Below are positions 1 through 6,350 of a stretch of 18,790 nucleotides of DNA, one piece after another (positions within the stretch are counted from its first letter, which is position 1; each line of letters begins with the position of its first letter). The stretch is taken from the NCBI GenBank assembly GCA_030600865.1, contig JAUVUS010000003.1:1-18790 (forward strand), in the 5' to 3' direction. The notes beneath the pieces are model-generated. The model ran no database searches. It worked only from the letters and a program-made list of their open reading frames with translations, and was not told where the DNA came from. Both the position numbers and the translations under genes were made by a program. The stretch is from Bacteroidales bacterium. GTDB taxonomy: Bacteria > Bacteroidota > Bacteroidia > Bacteroidales > UBA12077.

Positions 1-663
1 GGACAATTTAATCTGGCACCTCTTACTCCCAATAAAAAATCGATGGATGCTTTAGTTCCATATTTTATAAGAGAAATAGAAAACAAAGGCATAAATATTA
101 TTCATAAAGAAGCCACTAAATCAGATTTAATTGATAAATATGATGAGGTAGTAATTGCAACTGGTTCTAAGCCTGCAAAGATTGATATACCTGGTTTGGA
201 TAAATTCTATTGGGCAGAAATTTTATTTAAAGAAAATTTACCTGAAAACAAAAAAGTATTGATAATTGGTGGCGGCCTTATTGGCGTTGATATTGCAACG
301 GCCTTAATTCCTTTAAATAATCAGGTAATAATTGTTAAGAGAACAACTGATTTTGGTGAGGATATGGAAATGATAGCTAAAACCCTTTCTTTAAAAATGA
401 TGAAGGAGAAAGGTACTCAATTTAGCGATCATACATTTATAGAAAAGGTTGATGGAAAAACGGTTTATGCAAGAAGAAATGACGAACCAATTCAATTTAA
501 TGATATTGATCTTATTGTTGTCTCAACCGGAATGAAAAGTTTTAATCCTTTAAAAAATGAATTGGAAAATATAATGTCTGTTCATATAATTGGTGATGCT
601 AAAGAAATAGGTAATGCACAGGATGCAATTAAAGGTGCTTATGAAAAGGCAATAGAGTTATAA
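1..663 (+). CDS. NADH:flavin oxidoreductase (old yellow enzyme/FadH type), C-terminal part, 5' truncated by window edge
   Basis: The reading frame is open from base 1; the ATG at 43 is internal, so the true start lies upstream of the window. The visible 220 residues are the pyridine-nucleotide/FAD domain that follows the TIM barrel and 4Fe-4S site in 2,4-dienoyl-CoA reductase-type enzymes. It begins with GQFNLAPLTP, which matches the FAD-binding stretch after the glycine-rich loop in FadH. An ATGSKP motif follows, then a second Rossmann loop GGGLIG (visible residues 90-95) for NAD(P)H, VVSTGM, and a late IIGDAKEIGNA FAD motif. The family passes electrons from NAD(P)H via FAD and 4Fe-4S to FMN and reduces enoate-type substrates in the cytoplasm; the substrate here is unknown. 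It leads into the next gene after 27 bp and is probably part of the same operon. The family call is firm. Confidence 0.88.
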   Translation, partial: GQFNLAPLTPNKKSMDALVPYFIREIENKGINIIHKEATKSDLIDKYDEVVIATGSKPAKIDIPGLDKFYWAEILFKENLPENKKVLIIGGGLIGVDIATALIPLNNQVIIVKRTTDFGEDMEMIAKTLSLKMMKEKGTQFSDHTFIEKVDGKTVYARRNDEPIQFNDIDLIVVSTGMKSFNPLKNELENIMSVHIIGDAKEIGNAQDAIKGAYEKAIEL

Positions 664-690
664 TCAGTATATTAATTTTAATAAATTCAG

Positions 691-1101
691 ATGAAACTTT
701 TAATGATTTATATGAATCGATTTTCGTATAATCCTACAATCAAGACAATTGATTCTATGCCTGATTTTAGTGAAGGTGAAGAATATGAAAGTGTTCAGAC
801 AGCATTTATTCAGGTTGAAAAAGAAGATGAAGAAAAGGAAAGTGAAGTAAAAAAGAAACTTCTTAAAAATCTAAAATGGATAGCCGGAAAAAATAACACG
901 AAACATATCATATTACATTCGTTTGCACATTTATCGGAAAGTAAAGCCGATCCTGAATTCTCAAAAGCATTATTCGATAATATCGATGAACGTTTAACTA
1001 ATTCAGGATTTACTGTTGAACAAACGCCTTTTGGATATTTTCTGGATTTAAATGTTCAGGCACCTGGTTTTTCTCTGGCTCGTGTATTTAAAGAATTTTA
1101 A
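691..1101 (+). CDS. Free-standing archaeal-type threonyl-tRNA synthetase editing domain protein
   Basis: The 136-residue protein is the length of the N-terminal editing domain of archaeal ThrRS (D-aminoacyl-tRNA deacylase-like fold), with no synthetase core attached. Matching landmarks are the start MKLLMIYMNRFSY, TAFIQVEKEDE (residues 37-47), HSFAHLSE (76-83) and TPFGYF (112-117). In archaea this domain hydrolyses Ser-tRNA(Thr). Compared from memory with archaeal sequences, His80 is kept. The Lys after the PFGYY motif is a Leu here (118), and the Glu of the HPLAEL motif is an Arg (131). The editing chemistry may therefore be altered or lost. It sits 12 bp before a methyltransferase gene in an operon of metal and redox proteins, which argues against a simple tRNA role. 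The fold assignment is good; the function is open. Confidence 0.8.
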   Translation: MKLLMIYMNRFSYNPTIKTIDSMPDFSEGEEYESVQTAFIQVEKEDEEKESEVKKKLLKNLKWIAGKNNTKHIILHSFAHLSESKADPEFSKALFDNIDERLTNSGFTVEQTPFGYFLDLNVQAPGFSLARVFKEF

Positions 1102-1113
1102 AAATATTAAAAG

Positions 1114-1764
1114 ATGGCAAAAATTTATCCTGATTCAGGAGTAGAATTATCAGAATTTACAGCAAAAAATTATGATAAAGTAATGAATGTAGCTTCTTTT
1201 GGGTTATACAAGGGATTTATTAAAAAGGCAATTTCGGATTTGAATATTCAGGAAAACGATAAAATTTTGGATTTAGGCTGTGGAACCGGTCGGAATATTT
1301 TATTAATGAATAAGTATGTATCTGAAAATTCATTACTTGTCGGATTGGATATTTCGGAAGATATGGAAAGACAGTTTAACAATAATTGTAAATCTTATCC
1401 GAATATAAAATTCACAAATAAAAGAATAGATCAACTTTTTGAACCTGAACAGGAATTTGACAAAGTTTTTGTAAGTTTTGTAATTCATGGTTTTCCACAC
1501 GAGATAAGAAAAAATGTAATTAAAAATGCATGTAATAGCTTAAAGAAAGGTGGAACATTTAATATTCTGGATTTTGCTGAATTTGATATGGCAAAAATGC
1601 CTTTTCATCATCGGTATATATTTAAGAAAATAGAATGTAAATATGCTTTCGATTATATTGAACGCGACTGGAAAAGCATTCTTAAAGAATATGGATTTGA
1701 AAATCCTACAGAGAAATTTTATTTCAAAAATTATGTTCGATTATTAACAGTAGAAAAAAAATAG
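1114..1764 (+). CDS. Class I SAM-dependent methyltransferase (UbiE/Methyltransf_11 type)
   Basis: The 216-residue protein has the standard Rossmann methyltransferase order: motif I ILDLGCGTGRN (51-61) binding SAM, the acidic end of strand 2 in LVGLDIS (75-81), and motif IV around FDKVFVSFVIHGF (115-127). A post-I KKGGTFNILDF stretch (144-154) is typical of the UbiE/arsenite methyltransferase superfamily. The acceptor cannot be told from sequence. There is no Cys set like that of ArsM. The gene lies 12 bp after the ThrRS-editing-domain gene and 5 bp before the first NifX-like gene, so it is co-transcribed. It is likely cytoplasmic, with a small-molecule or cofactor precursor as a possible substrate; the latter is only inference from neighbours. 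Confidence 0.85.
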   Translation: MAKIYPDSGVELSEFTAKNYDKVMNVASFGLYKGFIKKAISDLNIQENDKILDLGCGTGRNILLMNKYVSENSLLVGLDISEDMERQFNNNCKSYPNIKFTNKRIDQLFEPEQEFDKVFVSFVIHGFPHEIRKNVIKNACNSLKKGGTFNILDFAEFDMAKMPFHHRYIFKKIECKYAFDYIERDWKSILKEYGFENPTEKFYFKNYVRLLTVEKK

Positions 1765-1769
1765 ATTTT

Positions 1770-2171
1770 ATGGCGATAAAAGTGGCTTTTGCAACAGACG
1801 ATGGGAAAACATTTATGGACAGGCATTTTGGAGATGCTGAGTATTATGATGTATATGAAATTTCTGAAACTGATTCGGAGTTTAAAAAAAGAATAAAAAA
1901 TACTACAGAAGAAGATGACGAAAACATTCATGCTGATCCTGAAAAGGCAAAAGGTGTTGCAGGTTTATTTAAAAATGAAAATATTAAAGTTGTTGTTTCC
2001 AAAGTTTTTGGTGCTAATATTAAAAGAATCAAAAAAAAGTTTGTTTGTGTTTTAATGAACGACAATAGTATTTCGGAAAGTATAAAAAATATACAACAGA
2101 GTATTCATATTATAGATAATGAGTGGAATAAAGGAGAAGAAAGGAATCATCTTAATTTAAAAGAATTATAA
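1770..2171 (+). CDS. NifX/NifB C-terminal-like cofactor-binding protein (Nitro_FeMo-Co family), copy 1
   Basis: This 133-residue protein starts IKVAFATDDGKTFMDRHFGDAEYYDVYEI, written in parts: VAFATDDG (5-12) and DRHFGDAEYY (17-26), the hallmark of the Nitro_FeMo-Co family (NifX, NifY/NafY, NifB C-terminus, and the orange protein ORP of sulfate reducers). Later IKVVVSKVFGANI (72-84) matches the family's second half, where the glycine-rich CxxxGPxA stretch is replaced by SKVFGANI. Family members bind iron-molybdenum or Mo-Cu sulfur clusters in the cytoplasm. Asp17-Arg18-His19-Phe20 is the expected binding face. No nitrogenase gene is nearby, so a FeMo-co role is unlikely. It is 3 bp upstream of a related gene, an apparent tandem duplication. 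Function: metal-sulfur cofactor binding or carriage, inferred. Confidence 0.8.
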   Translation: MAIKVAFATDDGKTFMDRHFGDAEYYDVYEISETDSEFKKRIKNTTEEDDENIHADPEKAKGVAGLFKNENIKVVVSKVFGANIKRIKKKFVCVLMNDNSISESIKNIQQSIHIIDNEWNKGEERNHLNLKEL

Positions 2172-2174
2172 AAT

Positions 2175-2612
2175 ATGAACTTGCGTTTTGCTTTTGCAGT
2201 AAATAATGAAAGCCATTTTGAAGATCGCTTTTTTGGCGACGCTGATAGATTTATTATTTATCAGCTTGTTTCAGGACAACTTGAGCAGATTTATGAAGTT
2301 GTTAATGATAATAAATCCGAGCTAAAAGAGAATAACTCAGATAATAATGAGAAAGTCGATATTTTAATTAAAAATCTTTTAGAGAATGATATAAAAGTAA
2401 TTGTATCAAAGCAGTTTGGTGAAAATATCAGAATTGTTAATGAATATTTTATCCCGGTAATTATATCTTCAGAAAGTCCTGAAGAAGCTGTGGGAATTAT
2501 TAATAGGCATATACATTGGATAAAAGATGAATTGAATAATTTCAGTTCAGGTTACAAGTTGTTTACAATAAAGTCAGGAATTTTAAAATCTTCTGTAGAA
2601 GATAGAAATTAA
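2175..2612 (+). CDS. NifX/NifB C-terminal-like cofactor-binding protein (Nitro_FeMo-Co family), copy 2
   Basis: This 145-residue protein is a diverged paralogue of the preceding one. It shows LRFAFAVNNESHFEDRFFGDADRF in pieces: FAFAVNN (5-11) and EDRFFGDADRF (16-26). It also has IKVIVSKQFGENIRI (73-87) and a shared IHWIKDE tail (113-119), equal to IHIIDNE in copy 1. The His of the DRHFGD motif is Phe here, so the two copies may differ in metal ligation or may work as a heterodimer. The middle segment (45-60) is a hydrophilic Asn/Lys/Glu linker. It ends 15 bp before the metallo-hydrolase gene. The family is clear by motif; a specific cluster type cannot be told. Confidence 0.78.
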   Translation: MNLRFAFAVNNESHFEDRFFGDADRFIIYQLVSGQLEQIYEVVNDNKSELKENNSDNNEKVDILIKNLLENDIKVIVSKQFGENIRIVNEYFIPVIISSESPEEAVGIINRHIHWIKDELNNFSSGYKLFTIKSGILKSSVEDRN

Positions 2613-2627
2613 CTTAATAAATAAAAT

Positions 2628-3410
2628 ATGAAACTTTCTGTTTTAACTGAAAATACTGCATCAGAGAAGTTTTTAGCCGAACACGGATTGTCTTATTATA
2701 TCGAACACGATGTTAATATTCTTTTTGATACAGGGCGTTCTGATGTTTTTTTACAAAATGCAAAGAAACTTAATATTGATATTGCCCAGGTTGATGCTGT
2801 AGTGCTTAGTCACGGTCACTGGGATCATGGCGATGGATTAAGATACATTAGCAATAAAAAGCTGATTTGCCATCCCGATGTTTTTCAGGAACGTTACAGA
2901 AAGAACGGCGATGAAAATATAGGACTTGAATTATCTTTTAAAGAGCTAAAAAATAAGTTTGATATTACTTATACCCGATTACCTTTTGAAGTATCAAAAA
3001 ACATCATTTTCTTAGGCGAAATTCCACGAAATAATTCTTTTGAAGCACAAACAACTACATTTGAATTAGATGATAAGAAAGATGATTTTATTATTGATGA
3101 TTCAGGATTGGTAATTAAACTGGAAGATGAAATTGTTATTATTTCAGGTTGTGCTCACTCCGGTATTTGTAATATGATTGAGCATGCAAAATCAATAACT
3201 GGGATAAATAAAATAAGAGCAGTTATTGGAGGATTTCATTTAAAATATAATAATCAACAAACTCAGGAAACTATTAAGTATTTAAAATCGCAGGATATTG
3301 CAGAAGTATATCCATCGCATTGTACTGAGTTACCGGCTTTAGCGGCGTTTTATGATGAGTTTAAAATAAAGCATTTGAAGTCAGGAATGGTTTTAAAATT
3401 TGATAAATAA
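2628..3410 (+). CDS. Metallo-beta-lactamase-fold hydrolase (COG1237 type)
   Basis: The 260-residue protein carries the dinuclear-metal motif SHGHWDHGDG, with His62, His64, Asp66 and His67. The later ligands are His177 in SGCAHSG, His204 in GGFH and His231 in PSHCT. The start LSVLTENTASE and the phrase IEHDVNILFDTGRSD (25-39) match COG1237, which includes the archaeal 7,8-dihydropterin-6-methyl-4-(beta-ribofuranosyl)aminobenzene 5'-phosphate synthase. Most bacterial members of this COG have no proven role, so a pterin activity is only one option. All expected metal ligands are present, so it should be an active enzyme. It overlaps the following DUF89 gene by one base (TAATG), indicating translational coupling. 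It belongs to a recurrent type of anaerobe gene group with NifX-like proteins. Confidence 0.85.
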   Translation: MKLSVLTENTASEKFLAEHGLSYYIEHDVNILFDTGRSDVFLQNAKKLNIDIAQVDAVVLSHGHWDHGDGLRYISNKKLICHPDVFQERYRKNGDENIGLELSFKELKNKFDITYTRLPFEVSKNIIFLGEIPRNNSFEAQTTTFELDDKKDDFIIDDSGLVIKLEDEIVIISGCAHSGICNMIEHAKSITGINKIRAVIGGFHLKYNNQQTQETIKYLKSQDIAEVYPSHCTELPALAAFYDEFKIKHLKSGMVLKFDK

Positions 3411-4258
3411 TGAAGACTTATTTGGAGTGTATTCCATGTTTTATGCAACAGGCGTATCGTACGGCACGAATTGCAACGAGTGATGAGGAAAAGATCAAAG
3501 AAGTGCTGAATGTTGTTGGCGAAATGATCAAATCAATTCCTATGGAAAATACTCCTCCCGAAACAGGAAATATAATTTATCAGAAAATAAGTGAAATAAC
3601 CGGAGTTCACGATCCTTATAAAGAAATAAAGAATAATAATATTAAAGAAGCTTTATCGCTTTATCCCGAACTGAAAAAATATATTAAAAATTCAGATGAT
3701 CGTTTATTAGCTGCTATTAGAATTGCAATTGCCGGAAATGTTATTGATTTAGGTGTGAACAAAAAATTTAATATAGTTGATGACCTAAAACAAATACTAA
3801 AACAGGATTTTGCAATTTTTGATTATGAAGATTTTAAAAATCAGTTAAATAGTGCAAAATCGGTATTGTATTTAGGCGATAATGCAGGCGAGTCGGTATT
3901 TGATAAATTATTAATAGAAGAACTTGGTAAACCTGTTACTTATGTTGTTCGCGATATTCCTGTTATAAACGATTGTGTTATTGAAGACGCAATTGCTTCA
4001 GGTCTTAATAAAGTTGCGACACTAATATCTTCAGGAAGTACAGCACCTGCAACTATTCTTAGTTTATGCAATGAAGATTTTATTGAGAAGTTTAAAAATG
4101 CCGATTTGGTTATAAGTAAAGGACAAGGCAATTACGAAGGACTATCGCAAGTTAAACGAAGCGTATTTTTTATGCTTAAAGCTAAATGCCCGGTAATAGC
4201 AAATAATTTGAATGTTAAAGAAAACGATATAGTATTAAAGAGTATTAATATTTATTAA
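3410..4258 (+). CDS. DUF89/ARMT1-like metal-dependent phosphatase (COG1578)
   Basis: The 282-residue protein begins MKTYLECIPCFMQQA, with the CxxC pair Cys7/Cys10 typical of the archaeal and bacterial DUF89 subgroup. The core follows: YLGDNAGESVFDKLLIEEL (154-172) with Asp157/Asn158 as metal ligands, VVRDIPVINDCVIEDA (179-194), and ISKGQGNYEGL (235-245) with a conserved Lys and Glu. Characterised DUF89 proteins are Mn/Ni/Co-dependent phosphatases acting on damaged sugar or cofactor phosphates in the cytoplasm. The natural substrate of this subgroup is unknown. Length is normal for the family. Its start codon overlaps the stop of the metallo-hydrolase gene. Pairing of the two hydrolases with methyltransferase and cofactor-binding genes suggests a cofactor salvage or repair pathway, which is inference. 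Confidence 0.85.
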   Translation: MKTYLECIPCFMQQAYRTARIATSDEEKIKEVLNVVGEMIKSIPMENTPPETGNIIYQKISEITGVHDPYKEIKNNNIKEALSLYPELKKYIKNSDDRLLAAIRIAIAGNVIDLGVNKKFNIVDDLKQILKQDFAIFDYEDFKNQLNSAKSVLYLGDNAGESVFDKLLIEELGKPVTYVVRDIPVINDCVIEDAIASGLNKVATLISSGSTAPATILSLCNEDFIEKFKNADLVISKGQGNYEGLSQVKRSVFFMLKAKCPVIANNLNVKENDIVLKSINIY

Positions 4259-4280
4259 ATGTTTAACTAAAATTTCTATT

Positions 4281-5060
4281 ATGAGTAAAGGTAAGTGGAA
4301 TTTTATTATTGATGCAATAATGTTTGTATTAATGGCTGCAATTGCAGGATTAGGTTTATTAATAAAATACGTTTTACTTCCGGGTACAGAACGTTGGATA
4401 AAATACGGAAGAAGCGTTGATCTGACTTTTTGGGGACTCGACAGGCACGACTGGGGAAGAATACATTTGATTTTAGCTTTGGTGCTGGTTGCATTACTTG
4501 CTCTGCATATTATTCTACACTGGAAGCTTACTGTTAGTTTATTTAAAAACTTAATTAGCGGGAAAAAATCAAGAATTATTTCTACAATATTTTTGGTTGT
4601 TATTACAGTAGTACTGGTTGTATTCCCTTTCTTTATTCAGGTTGATGTATATGATACGGCTACTGGCAGAGAACGTTTTCATTCTTTATCAGAAGGTGTA
4701 ACTCCTGATGCAACAGAAACTATAATTCCTGCTGAAATAGAAACAAAAACTCCTGATAAGAATAAATCTGAAGGTGAATCTTTAGAAATTGAAAAACCAG
4801 TTCAGAAAATTGAAGAGCATAAAGAACGTTTAGAACATGAAGAACATGAACATCACAATATTGACCCTTCAATTGAGGTGAAAGGTTATATGACATTATC
4901 GGAAATATCAAGAAAATATAATATACCGGAAAATCATTTTAAAAGTAAACTAGATCTTCCTTCTTCGGTTTCAGGATCAGATCAATTAGGCCATTTACGA
5001 AAACAATATGGTTTTAAAATGAGTGAAATAGAACTTATAATATCTAATTATAAAAAATAG
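4281..5060 (+). CDS. DUF4405 membrane protein with likely haem-binding helices and a C-terminal SAP-like/HTH-like domain
   Basis: The 259-residue protein has three predicted membrane helices at about 8-30, 61-82 and 98-120. The motif HDWGRIH (56-62) runs into helix 2, which ends ALHIILHW (75-81). This is the DUF4405 pattern, in which His56, His62, His76 and His80 could ligate b-type haem as in cytochrome b561-like or formate dehydrogenase gamma-like proteins. A hydrophilic linker follows (about 135-195) with a Glu/His-rich part EHEEHEHHN (186-193). Residues 199-258 form a small helical domain (YMTLSEIS, LGHLRKQYGFKMSEIE) that I have seen attached to membrane redox proteins but cannot name. 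It is likely an inner-membrane electron-transfer component. It sits 22 bp after DUF89 and 6 bp before the CGGC gene. Confidence 0.75.
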   Translation: MSKGKWNFIIDAIMFVLMAAIAGLGLLIKYVLLPGTERWIKYGRSVDLTFWGLDRHDWGRIHLILALVLVALLALHIILHWKLTVSLFKNLISGKKSRIISTIFLVVITVVLVVFPFFIQVDVYDTATGRERFHSLSEGVTPDATETIIPAEIETKTPDKNKSEGESLEIEKPVQKIEEHKERLEHEEHEHHNIDPSIEVKGYMTLSEISRKYNIPENHFKSKLDLPSSVSGSDQLGHLRKQYGFKMSEIELIISNYKK

Positions 5061-5066
5061 CATACC

Positions 5067-5516
5067 ATGAAAAAAACAACTAAAATTGGAATTATTATTT
5101 GTGATCGCTATCACAGCTGTGCAGGTGGTAAATGTTTTAGATCTATGAAAAATCGTGAAGGCGCTTTCAGTATTTATGGTGAAGACGAAGATATTGAAAT
5201 TGTTGGTTACACAAGTTGTGGTGGTTGCCCGGGTGGAAATATTGAATATACTCCCGAAGAAATGATTAAAAACGGTGTTGATGTTATTCATCTTGCCACA
5301 GGGATGGTTGTTGGGTATCCTCCATGCCATCGTATTGATCATTTTAAACGATTTATAAAGGAAAAATATGGCGTAGATGTAGTTGTAGGTACGCATCCAA
5401 TTCCTCAAAAATATTATGAAACTCATACTAAATTGAGAACATGGGAATCTAAAGCGTGGAAAGAAATTATTGAACCAACTTTAGCAACAGAAGAAATAAG
5501 AATTGCTTATAATTAA
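5067..5516 (+). CDS. CGGC domain-containing protein (putative metal-binding)
   Basis: The 149-residue protein is a full CGGC-domain protein (PF08821 type). It has IGIIICDRYHSCAGGKCF (7-24) with Cys12, Cys18 and Cys23, then TSCGGCPGGN (49-58) with Cys51 and Cys54, and YPPCHRIDHF (84-93) with Cys87 and His88. This arrangement is thought to bind metal, perhaps zinc or an Fe-S cluster. Few members are characterised. No signal peptide is seen, so it is cytoplasmic. It is the last gene of the operon that starts before the window; no clear hairpin terminator follows. The HSCAGGKC and CGGCPGG motifs make the family call safe. The biochemical role is unknown. Confidence 0.85.
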   Translation: MKKTTKIGIIICDRYHSCAGGKCFRSMKNREGAFSIYGEDEDIEIVGYTSCGGCPGGNIEYTPEEMIKNGVDVIHLATGMVVGYPPCHRIDHFKRFIKEKYGVDVVVGTHPIPQKYYETHTKLRTWESKAWKEIIEPTLATEEIRIAYN

Positions 5517-5732
5517 TATCTTGATAAATCTTTAATTTCGTTATTATAAATTTCAACACCTATTTCCTTCATTTTATTTTGAATGATTTAAACCACAAGG
5601 GCTAAGATTATTTAATACATATTATAATTCATAATTGTTGCATATAGTTGATTTTAGACCTTTTATTTCGTAAATTTATTGAAAATAAACTAAATTATTT
5701 TTTTTAGAATCAATTCCCGTAAACCTCTAATT

Positions 5733-5752
5733 CGTTATTAACTGAAATAACG
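5733..5752. promoter_or_regulatory. Inverted repeat upstream of the ybaK-like gene, possible operator
   Basis: CGTTATT (5733-5739) and AATAACG (5746-5752) form perfect 7-bp arms around a 6-base spacer, 43 bp upstream of the ATG. Position between the expected promoter and the start fits an operator or a short leader hairpin. In AT-rich DNA a 7-bp repeat can arise by chance, so support is modest. Confidence 0.35.
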
Positions 5753-5784
5753 TGCAAATTTCAAAGAAAAACATTTTAATAAAC

Positions 5785-5790
5785 AGGAGG
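5785..5790 (+). promoter_or_regulatory. Perfect Shine-Dalgarno site AGGAGG for the ybaK-like gene
   Basis: AGGAGG lies 5 bases before the ATG at 5796 and fixes that start. It stands out because almost all other starts in this window have only A-rich leaders, as is usual in Bacteroidota. Confidence 0.8.
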
Positions 5791-5795
5791 TTGTT

Positions 5796-6266
5796 ATGCC
5801 AATTCAAAAACTGAAAAATTACTTAGATAATAACAAAATAAAATACGTTATTATTAGTCACTCTCCGGCATATACTGCACTGGAAGTTGCTGCTTCTGCT
5901 CATATTCCGGGTCAAGAACTTGCCAAAACAGTTATGGTTAAAATTGATGAAAGATTGACAATGATTGTACTGCCATCAAGGTACAAAATTGACTTTGATC
6001 TTTTATATAAACTTACCGGAACAAAAAATGTAAAATTAGCAGTTGAAGAAGAATTTTCTGATAAGTTTCCAGATTGCGAAGTTGGTGCAATGCCTCCTTT
6101 CGGAAATTTATATAATATGGAAGTTTATGTTGCAGAAACTCTGACAAAAGACGATGAAATTGCTTTTACAGCAGGATCTCATTCAGAATTAATTAAATTG
6201 TTATATAAAGATTTTGAGAAGCTTGTAAAACCAACAATTTTAAAAATTTCAGCACTTGCATCTTGA
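5796..6266 (+). CDS. YbaK/EbsC-family aminoacyl-tRNA deacylase
   Basis: The 156-residue protein matches the free-standing YbaK/ProX fold (PF04073). It shows the start LKNYLDNNKIKYVIISHSPAYTA in parts (LKNYL 6-10, SHSPAYTA 21-28), AKTVMVKI (43-50) with the family's conserved Lys45, GAMPPFGN (97-104) and AGSHSELIKL (126-135). Family members hydrolyse mischarged tRNAs such as Cys-tRNA(Pro) or Ala-tRNA(Pro) in trans in the cytoplasm. Substrate choice cannot be told by eye. It is a single-gene unit with its own upstream region, a perfect Shine-Dalgarno site and a hairpin terminator. It is the second editing-like fold within 5 kb, but the two genes are not in one operon. Confidence 0.88.
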   Translation: MPIQKLKNYLDNNKIKYVIISHSPAYTALEVAASAHIPGQELAKTVMVKIDERLTMIVLPSRYKIDFDLLYKLTGTKNVKLAVEEEFSDKFPDCEVGAMPPFGNLYNMEVYVAETLTKDDEIAFTAGSHSELIKLLYKDFEKLVKPTILKISALAS

Positions 6267-6301
6267 ATCTAGGAAAATAGTTTTTATACTAGAATTTTAG
6301 C

Positions 6302-6340
6302 AGAAGGTAATATTTTTAATTGCCTTCTTCTATTTTTTAT
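6302..6340 (+). terminator. Rho-independent terminator after the ybaK-like gene
   Basis: AGAAGGTAAT (6302-6311) pairs with ATTGCCTTCT (6319-6328) over 10 bp with one T-G pair around a 7-base loop. It is followed by a T-rich run to 6340. It lies 35 bp after the stop codon and also separates this gene from the convergent minus-strand gene. Confidence 0.8.
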
Positions 6341-6350
6341 AGAGTGTCAA

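Larger units (their letters stand above)
5517..5795. other. Intergenic region between the metal/redox operon and the ybaK-like gene
   Basis: This 279-bp AT-rich stretch has no convincing gene and no clear terminator for the upstream operon. It includes a 7-bp inverted repeat near its right end and a strong ribosome binding site, each listed separately. A promoter for the downstream gene must lie here, but I found no exact TAnnTTTG box. A 19-codon minus-strand frame (5513-5572) is too short to support. Confidence 0.6.

Noticed and set aside
1770..2612. Nitrogenase cofactor genes (nifX/nifY)
   Set aside because: The family motif fits, but no nifHDKEN or nifB gene is present and the sequences differ from true NifX, so no nif symbol was given.
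4995..5426. 143-codon minus-strand reading frame
   Set aside because: It lies opposite the CGGC gene and the end of the DUF4405 gene, both with clear family motifs; its composition is that of an antisense shadow.
5513..5572. 19-codon minus-strand frame after the CGGC gene, possibly a gene remnant
   Set aside because: Too short, with a stop just upstream and no recognisable match; it also overlaps the CGGC stop codon.
691..6266. A joint tRNA-editing system from the ThrRS-editing-domain and YbaK-like genes
   Set aside because: They belong to separate transcription units with about 4.7 kb between them, and the first protein seems to lack editing residues.
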